This document shows, piece by piece, positions 1-6,787 of a stretch of 11,597 nucleotides of DNA; within the stretch, counting starts at the first letter, position 1; each line of letters starts with the position of its first letter. The stretch is from NCBI GenBank assembly GCA_964419255.1, contig CAYQOU010000089.1, forward strand, positions 1-11,597, written 5' to 3'. Origin of the DNA: CAZPHU01 sp964419255 (GTDB taxonomy: Bacteria > Fibrobacterota > Chitinivibrionia > Chitinivibrionales > CAYFVL01). Below the pieces are notes generated by a model. The model did not search any database, was not told the origin of the DNA, and was given only the letters and a program-made list of their open reading frames with translations. A program made the position numbers and the translations under genes.

Positions 1-141
1 GTCGTCGAAACAGAACCCGAGGAAGTGTTTCCTCCATTCGATTCGAATCTCGCGAAAAATGCCTCAGACGGGGAGAGACGGGCATGGAGCGTGGAAATAG
101 GTTCCCGGAAAAAGGCCGGTCGTACGAGAGCCGGGCGTTAG
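1..141 (+). CDS. Possible C-terminal end of a gene cut by the window edge
   Basis: Frame 1 is open from the first base to a TAG at 139-141, giving 46 residues that begin VVETEPEEVFPPFDSN and end in a basic tail (RKKAGRTRAGR). No start is visible, so this could be the end of a plus-strand gene convergent with the methyltransferase gene. I do not recognise the protein. The EEVFPP segment also occurs near the C-terminus of the orphan protein at 7316-7780. A 46-codon open frame can arise by chance, and the tail composition is not strongly protein-like, so the call is weak. Confidence 0.3.
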   Translation, partial: VVETEPEEVFPPFDSNLAKNASDGERRAWSVEIGSRKKAGRTRAGR

Positions 142-177
142 CGGCAAAAAATGTATAGCTTATGCTAACGTTTTGCC
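136..177. repeat. Two interleaved 7-bp inverted repeats
   Basis: CGTTAGC (136-142) is complementary to GCTAACG (164-170), and GGCAAAA (143-149) is complementary to TTTTGCC (171-177). The order is 1-2-1'-2', so the two stems cannot nest. The arrangement overlaps the terminator hairpin and lies between two possibly convergent genes. Confidence 0.6.
146..169 (-). terminator. Rho-independent terminator for the uptake operon
   Basis: Read on the minus strand, GTTAGC, loop ATAA and GCTATAC form a 6-bp stem with one bulged T, followed after one base by six Ts (151 to 146). It lies 55 bases past the methyltransferase stop codon, which is where the leftward operon should end. The stem is short, so efficiency is uncertain. 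Confidence 0.55.
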
Positions 178-224
178 TGCGATATAATCGACAGAATCAG
201 CCATGTTCAGGAAACCTTTCCCTG

Positions 225-965
225 TTACGATGTAACTTTCATCCCAACCGCCATACCGTCACGAAGCGGAATCAGGGTTGAGATCCAGGCACTCGATTTA
301 AAAAGCTTTTCCGTGGTCTGTCGAACGCCGTGAAGGTTTTGGGAAAGCTGTTCACGCCATTTGTGCAGCTCGGGAGTATCGGTCGGCTCCGGCTTCTTTT
401 CTTCATGGGAGGGGAGAACCGAACCGCCGAGAAGCATATTGTCGAAAATGACCAGCCCGCCGGGCCGCAGATGACGCTCCATCGCCTCAAGTGCATCCGG
501 ATAGCCGTGTTTGTCGATGTCGCAGAAAAGCAGGTCGTATTCGCCGCCGGTTTCGTTAAGCGCTTGGACCGCTTCGGAGAGGTGGAATTTCACCAGATCC
601 TTCATTCCCAGTTTTTCGATATGTTTTTGCGCCGCCTCCGAAAGCTCTTCATCAAAAACCGTATGGTGCACGATCCCGCCGCCATTTTCTCTGACCGCTC
701 GAGCGAACCAGTAAGTGGAATATCCGTACCCGCTGCCCAGCTCGAAGATACGCTTCGCATTGATCAGACGTGCATACTGATAGCAGAGATACCCGCAGAC
801 TGCGCCGATAATTGGAAACCGTTGTTCGCGTGCAATCTCTTCCATGCGCAGCACTTCATCGGGGCGCGGCGGGATCAGTGAATACGCGTATCGGTTTATT
901 TCGTGGAAATCAGGAGGTTCATACAAATGCCGGTGAGTGGAGTGATTTACCGTCTTTTCAGTCAT
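225..965 (-). CDS. Class I SAM-dependent O-methyltransferase (family 3, COMT-like)
   Basis: This 246-residue cytosolic enzyme should move a methyl group from S-adenosylmethionine to a hydroxyl oxygen of a small substrate. Motif I for SAM binding is FELGSGYGYST at residues 74-84. The segment FCDIDKHG (147-154) and the FDN at 174-176 match the Asp/Asp-Asn divalent-metal ligands of catechol-type O-methyltransferases, so metal-dependent catalysis is likely. The length fits the family (about 210-250). The start is set by GGAG eight bases before the ATG. It lies about 200 bases downstream of the permease gene on the same strand, with a plausible terminator beyond it, and is probably part of the uptake locus. 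The substrate is unknown; a catecholate metallophore or its breakdown product is an inference from position only. Confidence 0.85.
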   Translation of the reverse strand: MTEKTVNHSTHRHLYEPPDFHEINRYAYSLIPPRPDEVLRMEEIAREQRFPIIGAVCGYLCYQYARLINAKRIFELGSGYGYSTYWFARAVRENGGGIVHHTVFDEELSEAAQKHIEKLGMKDLVKFHLSEAVQALNETGGEYDLLFCDIDKHGYPDALEAMERHLRPGGLVIFDNMLLGGSVLPSHEEKKPEPTDTPELHKWREQLSQNLHGVRQTTEKLFKSSAWISTLIPLRDGMAVGMKVTS

Positions 966-1165
966 GTCAATATCTCCTTCAGTGTAAGTTTACAAGTACT
1001 TGCATTTAGCGGTTCCGTATAAATGAGCAGCGTATTCCCTTATGGTCGGAGGTGCTGAGGCCGATACGCGCCATGTCCTTCAGAATATTTTCGAGGCCTC
1101 AAAAACCAGGCCGGCACGGGAAAATGCGCAAATCGATGCGAGAGAATCGCTGGGTTGAGGATGTA
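966..1165. other. 200-base gap between permease and methyltransferase genes
   Basis: I see no convincing gene here. Just upstream of the methyltransferase are a perfect palindrome CAAGTACTTG (993-1002) and GTAAGTTTAC (984-993), a 10-base near-palindrome with GTAA/TTAC arms. They could be an operator or part of a separate promoter for the methyltransferase. Two short open frames on the minus strand read acceptably across a frame change but match nothing I know. Confidence 0.35.
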
Positions 1166-2350
1166 CTACAACCAACCGCGTCTTCCTTTCATCAACAGAT
1201 AAACGAAAAACGGCGCGCCAATCAGTGATGTCAGAATGCCCAGCGGTATTTCTACCTGAAAAGCACTGCGTGCGACATTATCCACCAGAAGCAAAAACCC
1301 CCCTCCCAGTATCATCGCCGAGGGAAGCAGTTTAAGATAGTTTGGACCGGTGATCATCCGGGCTATATGCGGAATTATCAACCCGATCCATCCCACCATC
1401 CCACACATCGACACGGCGGCCGCGGTCAGAAGGGTGGAGCAGATGACGAAAACGATGCGCATTTTGCCGGCATCGATACCAAGCGCCCGTGCCTCGTCGT
1501 CACCAAAGGCCAGTACATTAAGTTTCCAGCGAAACAGTGCGATTGGAACGATTCCAGCTGCTATGGGAATAAGTGCGATCCACAGATCCGCCGGTTTGAC
1601 CGTGGACAGGCCTCCCATCAACCAGAACGTAATGGAGGGCAGCTTCTGTTCGGGATCGGCGACATATTTTATTAATGATGTAAAGGACGTGAACATGGTT
1701 CCGACGACTATGCCGGTAAGGATAAGCCCAAGGGTGGCACTGTGTCCCCTTGAAATGACCGCGTTTATCGCGATGACCATAAGTACCGCGCCAAGGCCGA
1801 ATCCGAAAGCCATAAGCTGTATGCCCATGAGGCTCATGGAAAAAAGAATCGCCAGGGATGCTCCGAAACCTGCACCGGCAGAGGCCCCCAGAATATCGGG
1901 AGAGACCAGCGGGTTGCGAAACAGACCCTGATATGTGGCGCCCGAGGCGCCCAGTGCCGCGCCGATTATCACCGCAGCGGCGATTCGCGGCAGGCGGACG
2001 TTCCAGAGGATGTTGTCAACAACCGTATCGGGGCCGGGCAGCCCCGTGAAACGTGCCTGAAGAGCCGCGAAAAAATCGGGAACAGATACCAAATACCTTC
2101 CGATCATTAAGGAGCCCAGAACTGCTGCTATCAGGCCGGCCGCGATGCCGAGCAAAAACAGGTTGTCTCGAACATCTTCGCTTTTAGAGTGCACCACGCG
2201 GCCGTCCGGTCTCCCCTGGCCGTGAATTCCGCCGTGCACCCTGGGATGATCGCACATCTCGGGGTGATCGTGATGGAAATGCGCCGGGTGCCTGGGCTGC
2301 GGGGTGGAGACCTTTTCTTCGGACCGCTCTTCTATATCAATACTGTTCAT
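1166..2350 (-). CDS. FecCD-type ABC permease with His-rich N-terminal tail
   Basis: Inner-membrane subunit that forms the channel for an iron-chelate or cobalamin type ABC importer. The core from about residue 63 to 394 has the family's alternating hydrophobic segments, the hallmark GATYQGLFRNPLVSPDILG around 137-155, and the FGDDEARALGI motif expected to contact the ATPase. Family members are usually about 330-350 residues. This one has 394 because of a hydrophilic N-terminal tail with nine histidines (21, 24, 26, 27, 29, 35, 39, 43, 54) and Cys33. The ATG has an AAAGG ribosome site seven bases upstream and lies 15 bases after the binding-protein stop, so the tail is probably translated. The tail should face the cytoplasm and may bind metal. 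Substrate is not determined. Confidence 0.92.
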   Translation of the reverse strand: MNSIDIEERSEEKVSTPQPRHPAHFHHDHPEMCDHPRVHGGIHGQGRPDGRVVHSKSEDVRDNLFLLGIAAGLIAAVLGSLMIGRYLVSVPDFFAALQARFTGLPGPDTVVDNILWNVRLPRIAAAVIIGAALGASGATYQGLFRNPLVSPDILGASAGAGFGASLAILFSMSLMGIQLMAFGFGLGAVLMVIAINAVISRGHSATLGLILTGIVVGTMFTSFTSLIKYVADPEQKLPSITFWLMGGLSTVKPADLWIALIPIAAGIVPIALFRWKLNVLAFGDDEARALGIDAGKMRIVFVICSTLLTAAAVSMCGMVGWIGLIIPHIARMITGPNYLKLLPSAMILGGGFLLLVDNVARSAFQVEIPLGILTSLIGAPFFVYLLMKGRRGWL

Positions 2351-2365
2351 CGATAAACCTTTCCC

Positions 2366-3418
2366 CTATCTTTTCGGATGCAAAATCTCTTCTATCTCCC
2401 CATCACTTATTGCGTACTCATAAAAGCGTATATAAAAATCTCTGACGGTATGCTTTATATCGATATCATCAAAAAGATCGGCTTGTATGACTTTAGCGGC
2501 CCAGGGAATTTGCAGTGCTCCCTCGGCGCTTCTGACCGACCACAGGTACACTCCCATGGGTACCCGATACACCCGGTTGTTGCGAACCGCCGGGATTGTT
2601 TTCCAGACCGCCGATGTCGTTACCTCGTCATAGGAATTCAAGGAGTTGACAATCACGATGTCCGGCTCCCAGCTGATCACCTCCTCGATGGAGACTTTCT
2701 TTTGTCCCTCAACATTGCCGTGTGCGGCCATGTTGATTCCGCCCGCAGCATCTATCCATGAACAGGCGATCGTGTTTTTCCCTTCCGTCGTCAGTCCGTC
2801 GTCCCGGCTGCCATAGTAGACCTTCGCCCGCCGGCTTTCAGGCAGATTAGCGGTGCGGCTTGAAACCGCGGAGATTGTCGAATCGTAATAGGCGACAAAC
2901 TGTTTGGCCTTGTCCAGCGCCTTTGGCCCGAGTGTCTCTCCCATAAGCATTAGTGTCTTTTTAATATCATCGAAATTCAGCAGACTTATAGAAAGCGCGG
3001 GAATTCCAAGCGAGGTTATCTTCGGGTTTTCACCGAAAACCACATCCGGGCGTGCCTTTATCAGCTCCTCTATATTGACTTCGCTTTTACCATGGGGAGC
3101 GCCAAACGGGACGAGCGCGTCCATGATTGAGGGAAACATTTTTACCAGCATTGGATTGCCTGCAACATGGGTGCCGGTGGCGCAAATTTTGTCGGCACAG
3201 CCAAGCATGATCGTCATCTGAGCAAGCGCTCCATTGACCGCAACTCGGTTTACCACGGAGGGGATGGTAACGCTATGCCCGTTCAGGTCGGTTACCCGGC
3301 GCAACGATTCGGCACAAACGGATACGGCTGCTCCCATGGCCGCGATGAGAACAGCGCTCAGCAATGAACAGTATGTGCCGCGTAATCTCCGCGGCACTCT
3401 TTTAATGGAAAGTCTCAT
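2366..3418 (-). CDS. Periplasmic metal-chelate binding protein (FecB/BtuF-like, PF01497)
   Basis: Captures the imported chelate in the periplasm and hands it to the permease. Residues 1-36 look like a Sec signal peptide, with a basic start, the hydrophobic core LLSAVLIAAMGAAVSV and a cut near CAES. A lipobox is not convincing although a Cys sits at 35. The mature protein begins with RRVTDLNGHSVTIP, the usual first strand of this family, and contains INIEEL-like and RPDVVFG segments (EELIKARPDVVFG) typical of its N-terminal lobe, plus SWEPDIVIVN in the C-terminal lobe. At 350 residues the length is normal. Its ATG overlaps the receptor stop in an ATGA, which implies translational coupling. The ligand (siderophore, haem, corrinoid or other metallophore) cannot be read from the sequence. 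Confidence 0.9.
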   Translation of the reverse strand: MRLSIKRVPRRLRGTYCSLLSAVLIAAMGAAVSVCAESLRRVTDLNGHSVTIPSVVNRVAVNGALAQMTIMLGCADKICATGTHVAGNPMLVKMFPSIMDALVPFGAPHGKSEVNIEELIKARPDVVFGENPKITSLGIPALSISLLNFDDIKKTLMLMGETLGPKALDKAKQFVAYYDSTISAVSSRTANLPESRRAKVYYGSRDDGLTTEGKNTIACSWIDAAGGINMAAHGNVEGQKKVSIEEVISWEPDIVIVNSLNSYDEVTTSAVWKTIPAVRNNRVYRVPMGVYLWSVRSAEGALQIPWAAKVIQADLFDDIDIKHTVRDFYIRFYEYAISDGEIEEILHPKR

Positions 3419-5475
3419 AATCTGACCGTTACCTCAACGCCGTACACGGCACCGATATCATAGAAGTAGCCCGTTTCAGCATGTGGTGGAAAGGCTTTAT
3501 AGTAGTTTGTGTACTTTTCATTGGTTATGTTTCTTCCATACAAACGGAGACTGAAATGATCACCGATTGATTTGCCCATGGAAGCATTTATAATTGTATA
3601 ATCTCCCACCGGCATATCGAGTCCACCGGTGTATTCGGGGACATTCAAAAGGTTTACATTAGTGGAAAAGCCTTCGTAGTCGAAGTTTATCCCCGCGGTG
3701 AGTTTATAAACCGGGACCAGCTCAGCCTGTTCCTTGTCACTGCTTCCAAGCAGTGTCAATCCAAAATCGTAGCCGAAGGGGCCGATCTGACGTCCGCTGA
3801 CCTCCATCTCAAGTCCATAACGGGCAAGACGATCGGCTGATTCAAAGAGGCTGATTCCGATTGTATCACCATTGTCTATCAGTTCAATCGCAAGCGGTCT
3901 GCCGGATGCGCTTCGTCCCTGGATTTTCGCATTCCGGATATCATAATAGTAGCCGGTTGCCTTTGCACTAAGCGCGTTTGCAATGTCGGCGACCACACCC
4001 GCTTCATACTTGATCCGTCCCTCGGGGTCAAGCTCTTTGTTGTCAACTGTACTGAGCACTTTTGGTGTCGGTGTATGGTTATATGCCGCACGGGCGTTTA
4101 CGCTGTAACGGCTGGAAAAATCATAGGTGCCGCCTAGAGAGAAGTTGTATGCATCGCTTCCCCATTCCTCATCTGCATTCTTTACACTTACTCCATCGGT
4201 GGTATATTTCCCGCCGCCCGCAACGATATAACGTTTATCAATTCTTAAACCCGCGTCGACCGTGATTTTTTCCCGTATGCCTAATTCATCACTCAGGTAA
4301 AAACCATAGATGTTTTCCTCCGAGGGGAAATCTTCACTTCTCTCGGTCTGTTGATACCAGAGAATGGACTGGGCACCAATTTTCAGTGCATTAGAAAATG
4401 AGTTCCCCGACTGTGTCCACGTATGAAGCAGGTTGAATTCCGCAGCCCGGTCTTCGGATTCATACGGCTCCTGGGCCAGTTCCTTGACATGAGTCTCGGG
4501 ATTGATCACATCCCAGTAACCGGTACCCGCCGCATCATTATATCCAACCCAGGCCTGGGTGGTGTGAGCATCGTTCCATTGGCCGGTAAGTGCCAGCGAA
4601 GCGATGCGGGTGTTCATCGGATCGTATCTCCACACCGCTGAGCGCAATGCCTCGCCTTTTTCCTGATATCGCTGGATATCGCGGGAGGCCTGGTTGTAAA
4701 ATATTGACATATCGGCAGACAGGGGGCCGAACATAATCCCACCGTTTAGCAGAAACGAGTTGCCCTCAAAACCGTTGTTCCAGTTACCAAACCGGTCTTT
4801 TTTGGAGTCGTTTTGCGATCGTGAATACCCAACACTAAAATGGCCGACATCTTCGAAAATTTGGCTGTGAAAGGCCTGGATCTTGAGCGAATTGTATGAA
4901 CCGTACCCGAGTGTCGTCTCCGTCAGGCGTGGTGTATCCTCCCGTGCCCGTTTGGTTTCGATGATGATAAAGCCCTGGTTTGCCGCACCGGCGCTGTTTG
5001 ATCCGGGGTTCATAAGCGGTCCCATGGTAACGATACTTGCATCGCGTACGATTCGTATGGATTGAATCATGTCGGTGGGCAAATTCCCCAGTATCCTTTG
5101 CGCGGCGGTTGCAGGCATGTACACTCCGTCAAGGATTATCCCCAGCGCGCTTTTCTCCCCGCCTCGTCCCTGCACCCAGTTGTGAATTCGCGATCCCTGG
5201 CGGGTGATTCCCATTCCCAGTGCCCGTTCAAACACGCTGTAAACATCGGACGGTTCCATGGCTTTGATTTCATCTTCCGTCAACACCTCTATACCCGGAC
5301 TGCTTTCGGGGATATGGAAACGCTCATAAGCCGGCAAATCGACTATATCCATCTCTCTGACATTCATCCGGTTGAGTTCGTGAACGGGTGTTTCTTTTTT
5401 CTTTTCTTCCTTACCTGAGTCGGCCATTGCCGGGATCATCAGGCCGGCGGCAAGCAGTAAAACAGACGCTTTCAA
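3415..5475 (-). CDS. TonB-dependent outer-membrane receptor
   Basis: Energised outer-membrane gate for a metal chelate. The 686 residues start with a signal peptide (1-18, MKASVLLLAAGLMIPAMA) and a charged Lys/Glu linker. A plug domain spans about 58-180, with TEDEIKAMEPSDVYSVF, the GRGG and LDGVYMP segments, IRIVRDAS and an IIIETK ending. A 22-strand type barrel with alternating aromatic strands fills the rest and ends in GVEVTVRL, with the conserved LYGRNITNEKY near the C-terminus. I see no clear TonB box, although the VHELNRMNV stretch is where one would be. Translation starts at TTG, chosen because AGGAGG lies five bases upstream and no better in-frame ATG is present. It is followed by the overlapping binding-protein gene. 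Confidence 0.92.
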   Translation of the reverse strand: MKASVLLLAAGLMIPAMADSGKEEKKKETPVHELNRMNVREMDIVDLPAYERFHIPESSPGIEVLTEDEIKAMEPSDVYSVFERALGMGITRQGSRIHNWVQGRGGEKSALGIILDGVYMPATAAQRILGNLPTDMIQSIRIVRDASIVTMGPLMNPGSNSAGAANQGFIIIETKRAREDTPRLTETTLGYGSYNSLKIQAFHSQIFEDVGHFSVGYSRSQNDSKKDRFGNWNNGFEGNSFLLNGGIMFGPLSADMSIFYNQASRDIQRYQEKGEALRSAVWRYDPMNTRIASLALTGQWNDAHTTQAWVGYNDAAGTGYWDVINPETHVKELAQEPYESEDRAAEFNLLHTWTQSGNSFSNALKIGAQSILWYQQTERSEDFPSEENIYGFYLSDELGIREKITVDAGLRIDKRYIVAGGGKYTTDGVSVKNADEEWGSDAYNFSLGGTYDFSSRYSVNARAAYNHTPTPKVLSTVDNKELDPEGRIKYEAGVVADIANALSAKATGYYYDIRNAKIQGRSASGRPLAIELIDNGDTIGISLFESADRLARYGLEMEVSGRQIGPFGYDFGLTLLGSSDKEQAELVPVYKLTAGINFDYEGFSTNVNLLNVPEYTGGLDMPVGDYTIINASMGKSIGDHFSLRLYGRNITNEKYTNYYKAFPPHAETGYFYDIGAVYGVEVTVRL

Positions 5476-5492
5476 ATTTTCCTCCTATTTTG

Positions 5493-5505
5493 CCGGCTAA
5501 GCCGG
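5493..5505 (-). other. Small hairpin just before the receptor ribosome site
   Basis: CCGGC-TTA-GCCGG forms a perfect 5-bp stem with a three-base loop. It ends seven bases upstream of the AGGAGG at 5481-5486, close enough to affect ribosome access or to mark a processed 5' end. Confidence 0.45.
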
Positions 5506-5534
5506 AATGGTTGTTTTTAATACAGGTGGTCGAT

Positions 5535-5549
5535 TTTCATACATGTTTT
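5535..5549 (-). promoter_or_regulatory. Third copy of the operator-like motif, upstream of the receptor gene
   Basis: The minus strand reads AAAACATGTATGAAA, matching the 6577-6591 copy at 12 of 15 positions. It lies 60-74 bases upstream of the receptor start, a normal distance for an operator. Confidence 0.4.
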
Positions 5550-5583
5550 TCACTTGATACGCTCTCTTTTAAGTCAAACTTTT

Positions 5584-5615
5584 ACGAGCCGGAAAATTCT
5601 GTCGACCGGGCTCGT
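5584..5615 (-). other. Stem-loop in the receptor leader
   Basis: ACGAGCC (5584-5590) pairs perfectly with GGCTCGT (5609-5615). The stem extends by two more G-C pairs with a single-base bulge and has a loop of about 13 bases. There is no clear U-tract on either side, so a regulatory or stabilising role is more likely than simple termination. Confidence 0.5.
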
Positions 5616-5748
5616 TGCTGGGCTTATGTTTGTGCGGTCGGTCGTCTTTAATTATCGCCTGTAGACGCCGATTTACCAAGCCTGCTTTTTGCGATTTCTC
5701 GCCAAAAGTTTATGTTTACACACCGAAATTTTTCAGGAGATCGCATGT

Positions 5749-6531
5749 TTAAACAACCGGCACACACGCCTTGCACATCTTACCTCGTCCGTCGGGGGCT
5801 TCCACAATGCGAACATCGACCCCGTAAACATCACGAAGATTTTCTTCGGTTACAATCTCGTCGACATCACCTGCCTCAAAGGCATTGCCTCTTTTCATCA
5901 GGAACACACGATCCGAGCACAGGAATGCATGGTTGGGGAAGTGACTTGTCATTATGACAGACAATCCATGTTTTACCAGTGATGAAATCCGACAGAGCAC
6001 CTTGACCTGATTTCCGAAATCCAGGTTAGACGTAGGCTCATCGAGGATCATGATTTTTGCCTGCTGAGCTACCGCCCGCGCGATGAGCACCATCTGACGT
6101 TCTCCGCCGCTGATCTCGGTGTAGCTGCGGTCGCGCAGCTTCAGGATACCAAGCATCTCCAGAGCATATTCCGCAACCTCACGATCGTGGTGTGCGGGTG
6201 ATGAAAACGCACCGAGATGAGCGGTACGGCCCATGAGCACGATATCCATAACCGAGAATGGGAAAGGAGGCGTATGGGCCTGAGGCACGTAAGCAATGGT
6301 TTGGGCAATCATCTTCCGCGAACTATAGCGTATATCTTTTCCTTCAAGATGAATCGTACCCTCTTGTGCCTTCAAGAATCCCAGTATTGTGCGAAACAAG
6401 GTGGTTTTTCCAACTCCATTGGGGCCGAGAATACACAACGATTCACCAGCGCCGACTTTCAGAGAAACGCCTTTGACTACAGTCTTTTTTCCGTAACCGC
6501 AGCAAAGGTTGCTAAGTTCCACTCTTACCAA
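5749..6531 (-). CDS. ABC transporter ATPase, FepC/BtuD type
   Basis: Cytoplasmic ATPase that powers the metal-chelate importer with the permease at 1166-2350. All motifs are intact: Walker A GPNGVGKT (36-43), Q-loop Q84, signature SGGERQ (141-146), Walker B MILDEP (161-166) and switch His197. The 260-residue length fits the family, and the SNLDFGNQ segment after Walker B is typical of iron-chelate ATPases. A Cys-containing end (KMCKACVPVV) is slightly unusual. The start is a TTG, supported by AGAGGGG nine bases upstream; no in-frame ATG lies between it and the upstream stop. A GTG three codons later is the alternative. It is the first gene of the locus, with a repeated operator-like motif 46-85 bases upstream. 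Confidence 0.93.
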   Translation of the reverse strand: MVRVELSNLCCGYGKKTVVKGVSLKVGAGESLCILGPNGVGKTTLFRTILGFLKAQEGTIHLEGKDIRYSSRKMIAQTIAYVPQAHTPPFPFSVMDIVLMGRTAHLGAFSSPAHHDREVAEYALEMLGILKLRDRSYTEISGGERQMVLIARAVAQQAKIMILDEPTSNLDFGNQVKVLCRISSLVKHGLSVIMTSHFPNHAFLCSDRVFLMKRGNAFEAGDVDEIVTEENLRDVYGVDVRIVEAPDGRGKMCKACVPVV

Positions 6532-6576
6532 CTGGATATGCCCCTCTTTTTGGGTTTCTGATTCTTTGAACCATGT

Positions 6577-6616
6577 TTACATACATGATTGAGTAGATTA
6601 CTTACGTACATGATTG
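6577..6616 (-). promoter_or_regulatory. Direct repeat, candidate operator upstream of the ATPase gene
   Basis: On the minus strand CAATCATGTATGTAA (6591 to 6577) and CAATCATGTACGTAA (6616 to 6602) are 14 of 15 identical, with start points 25 bases apart. They lie 46-85 bases upstream of the ATPase start. The second copy together with the adjoining bases has TTAC/GTAA arms 12 bases apart. The match to a third copy before the receptor gene suggests a regulator site. I cannot assign it to Fur, NikR, DtxR or another named family. Confidence 0.5.
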
Positions 6617-6658
6617 TGTAAAAGGGACAGGAAAAGTGACCGGAGGCAGAATGGCAGT

Positions 6659-6673
6659 CTTTGTACATGTTTT
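6659..6673 (-). promoter_or_regulatory. Weaker fourth copy of the operator-like motif
   Basis: The minus strand reads AAAACATGTACAAAG. It keeps the CATGTAC core but only about 10 of 15 positions agree with the best copies. It is 43 bases further upstream of the pair at 6577-6616 and could be an auxiliary site or chance. Confidence 0.25.
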
Positions 6674-6787
6674 GTCCGGATTTTGTAATCGCTTGATAAG
6701 TAACAGGTTGGAAGAGAGGCCATATACAAGGGCAACACTTACTTAACGCGCTTCTTACAAAATTCTAAGGAAGTGCATTTGTAATGC

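Larger units (their letters stand above)
5476..5748 (-). promoter_or_regulatory. Structured leader between ATPase and receptor genes
   Basis: This 273-base gap precedes the receptor gene. It holds a GAAA-loop hairpin (about 5685-5708), a larger stem of ACGAGCC with GGCTCGT (5584-5615), one copy of the operator-like motif (5535-5549), and a 5-bp hairpin CCGGC-TTA-GCCGG (5493-5505) seven bases before the AGGAGG ribosome site. It may contain a second promoter for the receptor and may control its translation. I do not see the conserved cobalamin riboswitch boxes or another riboswitch class I recognise. Confidence 0.45.

Noticed and set aside
30..55. GATTCGAATCTCG resembling a tRNA T-arm
   Set aside because: The five bases on each side do not pair, and no acceptor, D or anticodon arm can be placed around it.
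330..881. Plus-strand open frame of 183 codons across the methyltransferase gene
   Set aside because: The opposite strand encodes a protein with intact SAM and metal motifs; this frame has no recognisable features.
1350..1931. Long plus-strand open frame of 193 codons across the permease gene
   Set aside because: It lies wholly opposite the well-supported FecCD gene and its translation shows no domain; it is a shadow of that gene's codon use.
5476..5748. Cobalamin riboswitch in the receptor leader
   Set aside because: FecCD/TonB loci often carry one, but I could not find the conserved B12-box or its surrounding conserved helices on the minus strand.
6577..6616. Fur, NikR or DtxR box
   Set aside because: The repeats do not match the GATAAT-type Fur hexamers, GTATGA-N16-TCATAC of NikR or the DtxR palindrome well enough to name a regulator.
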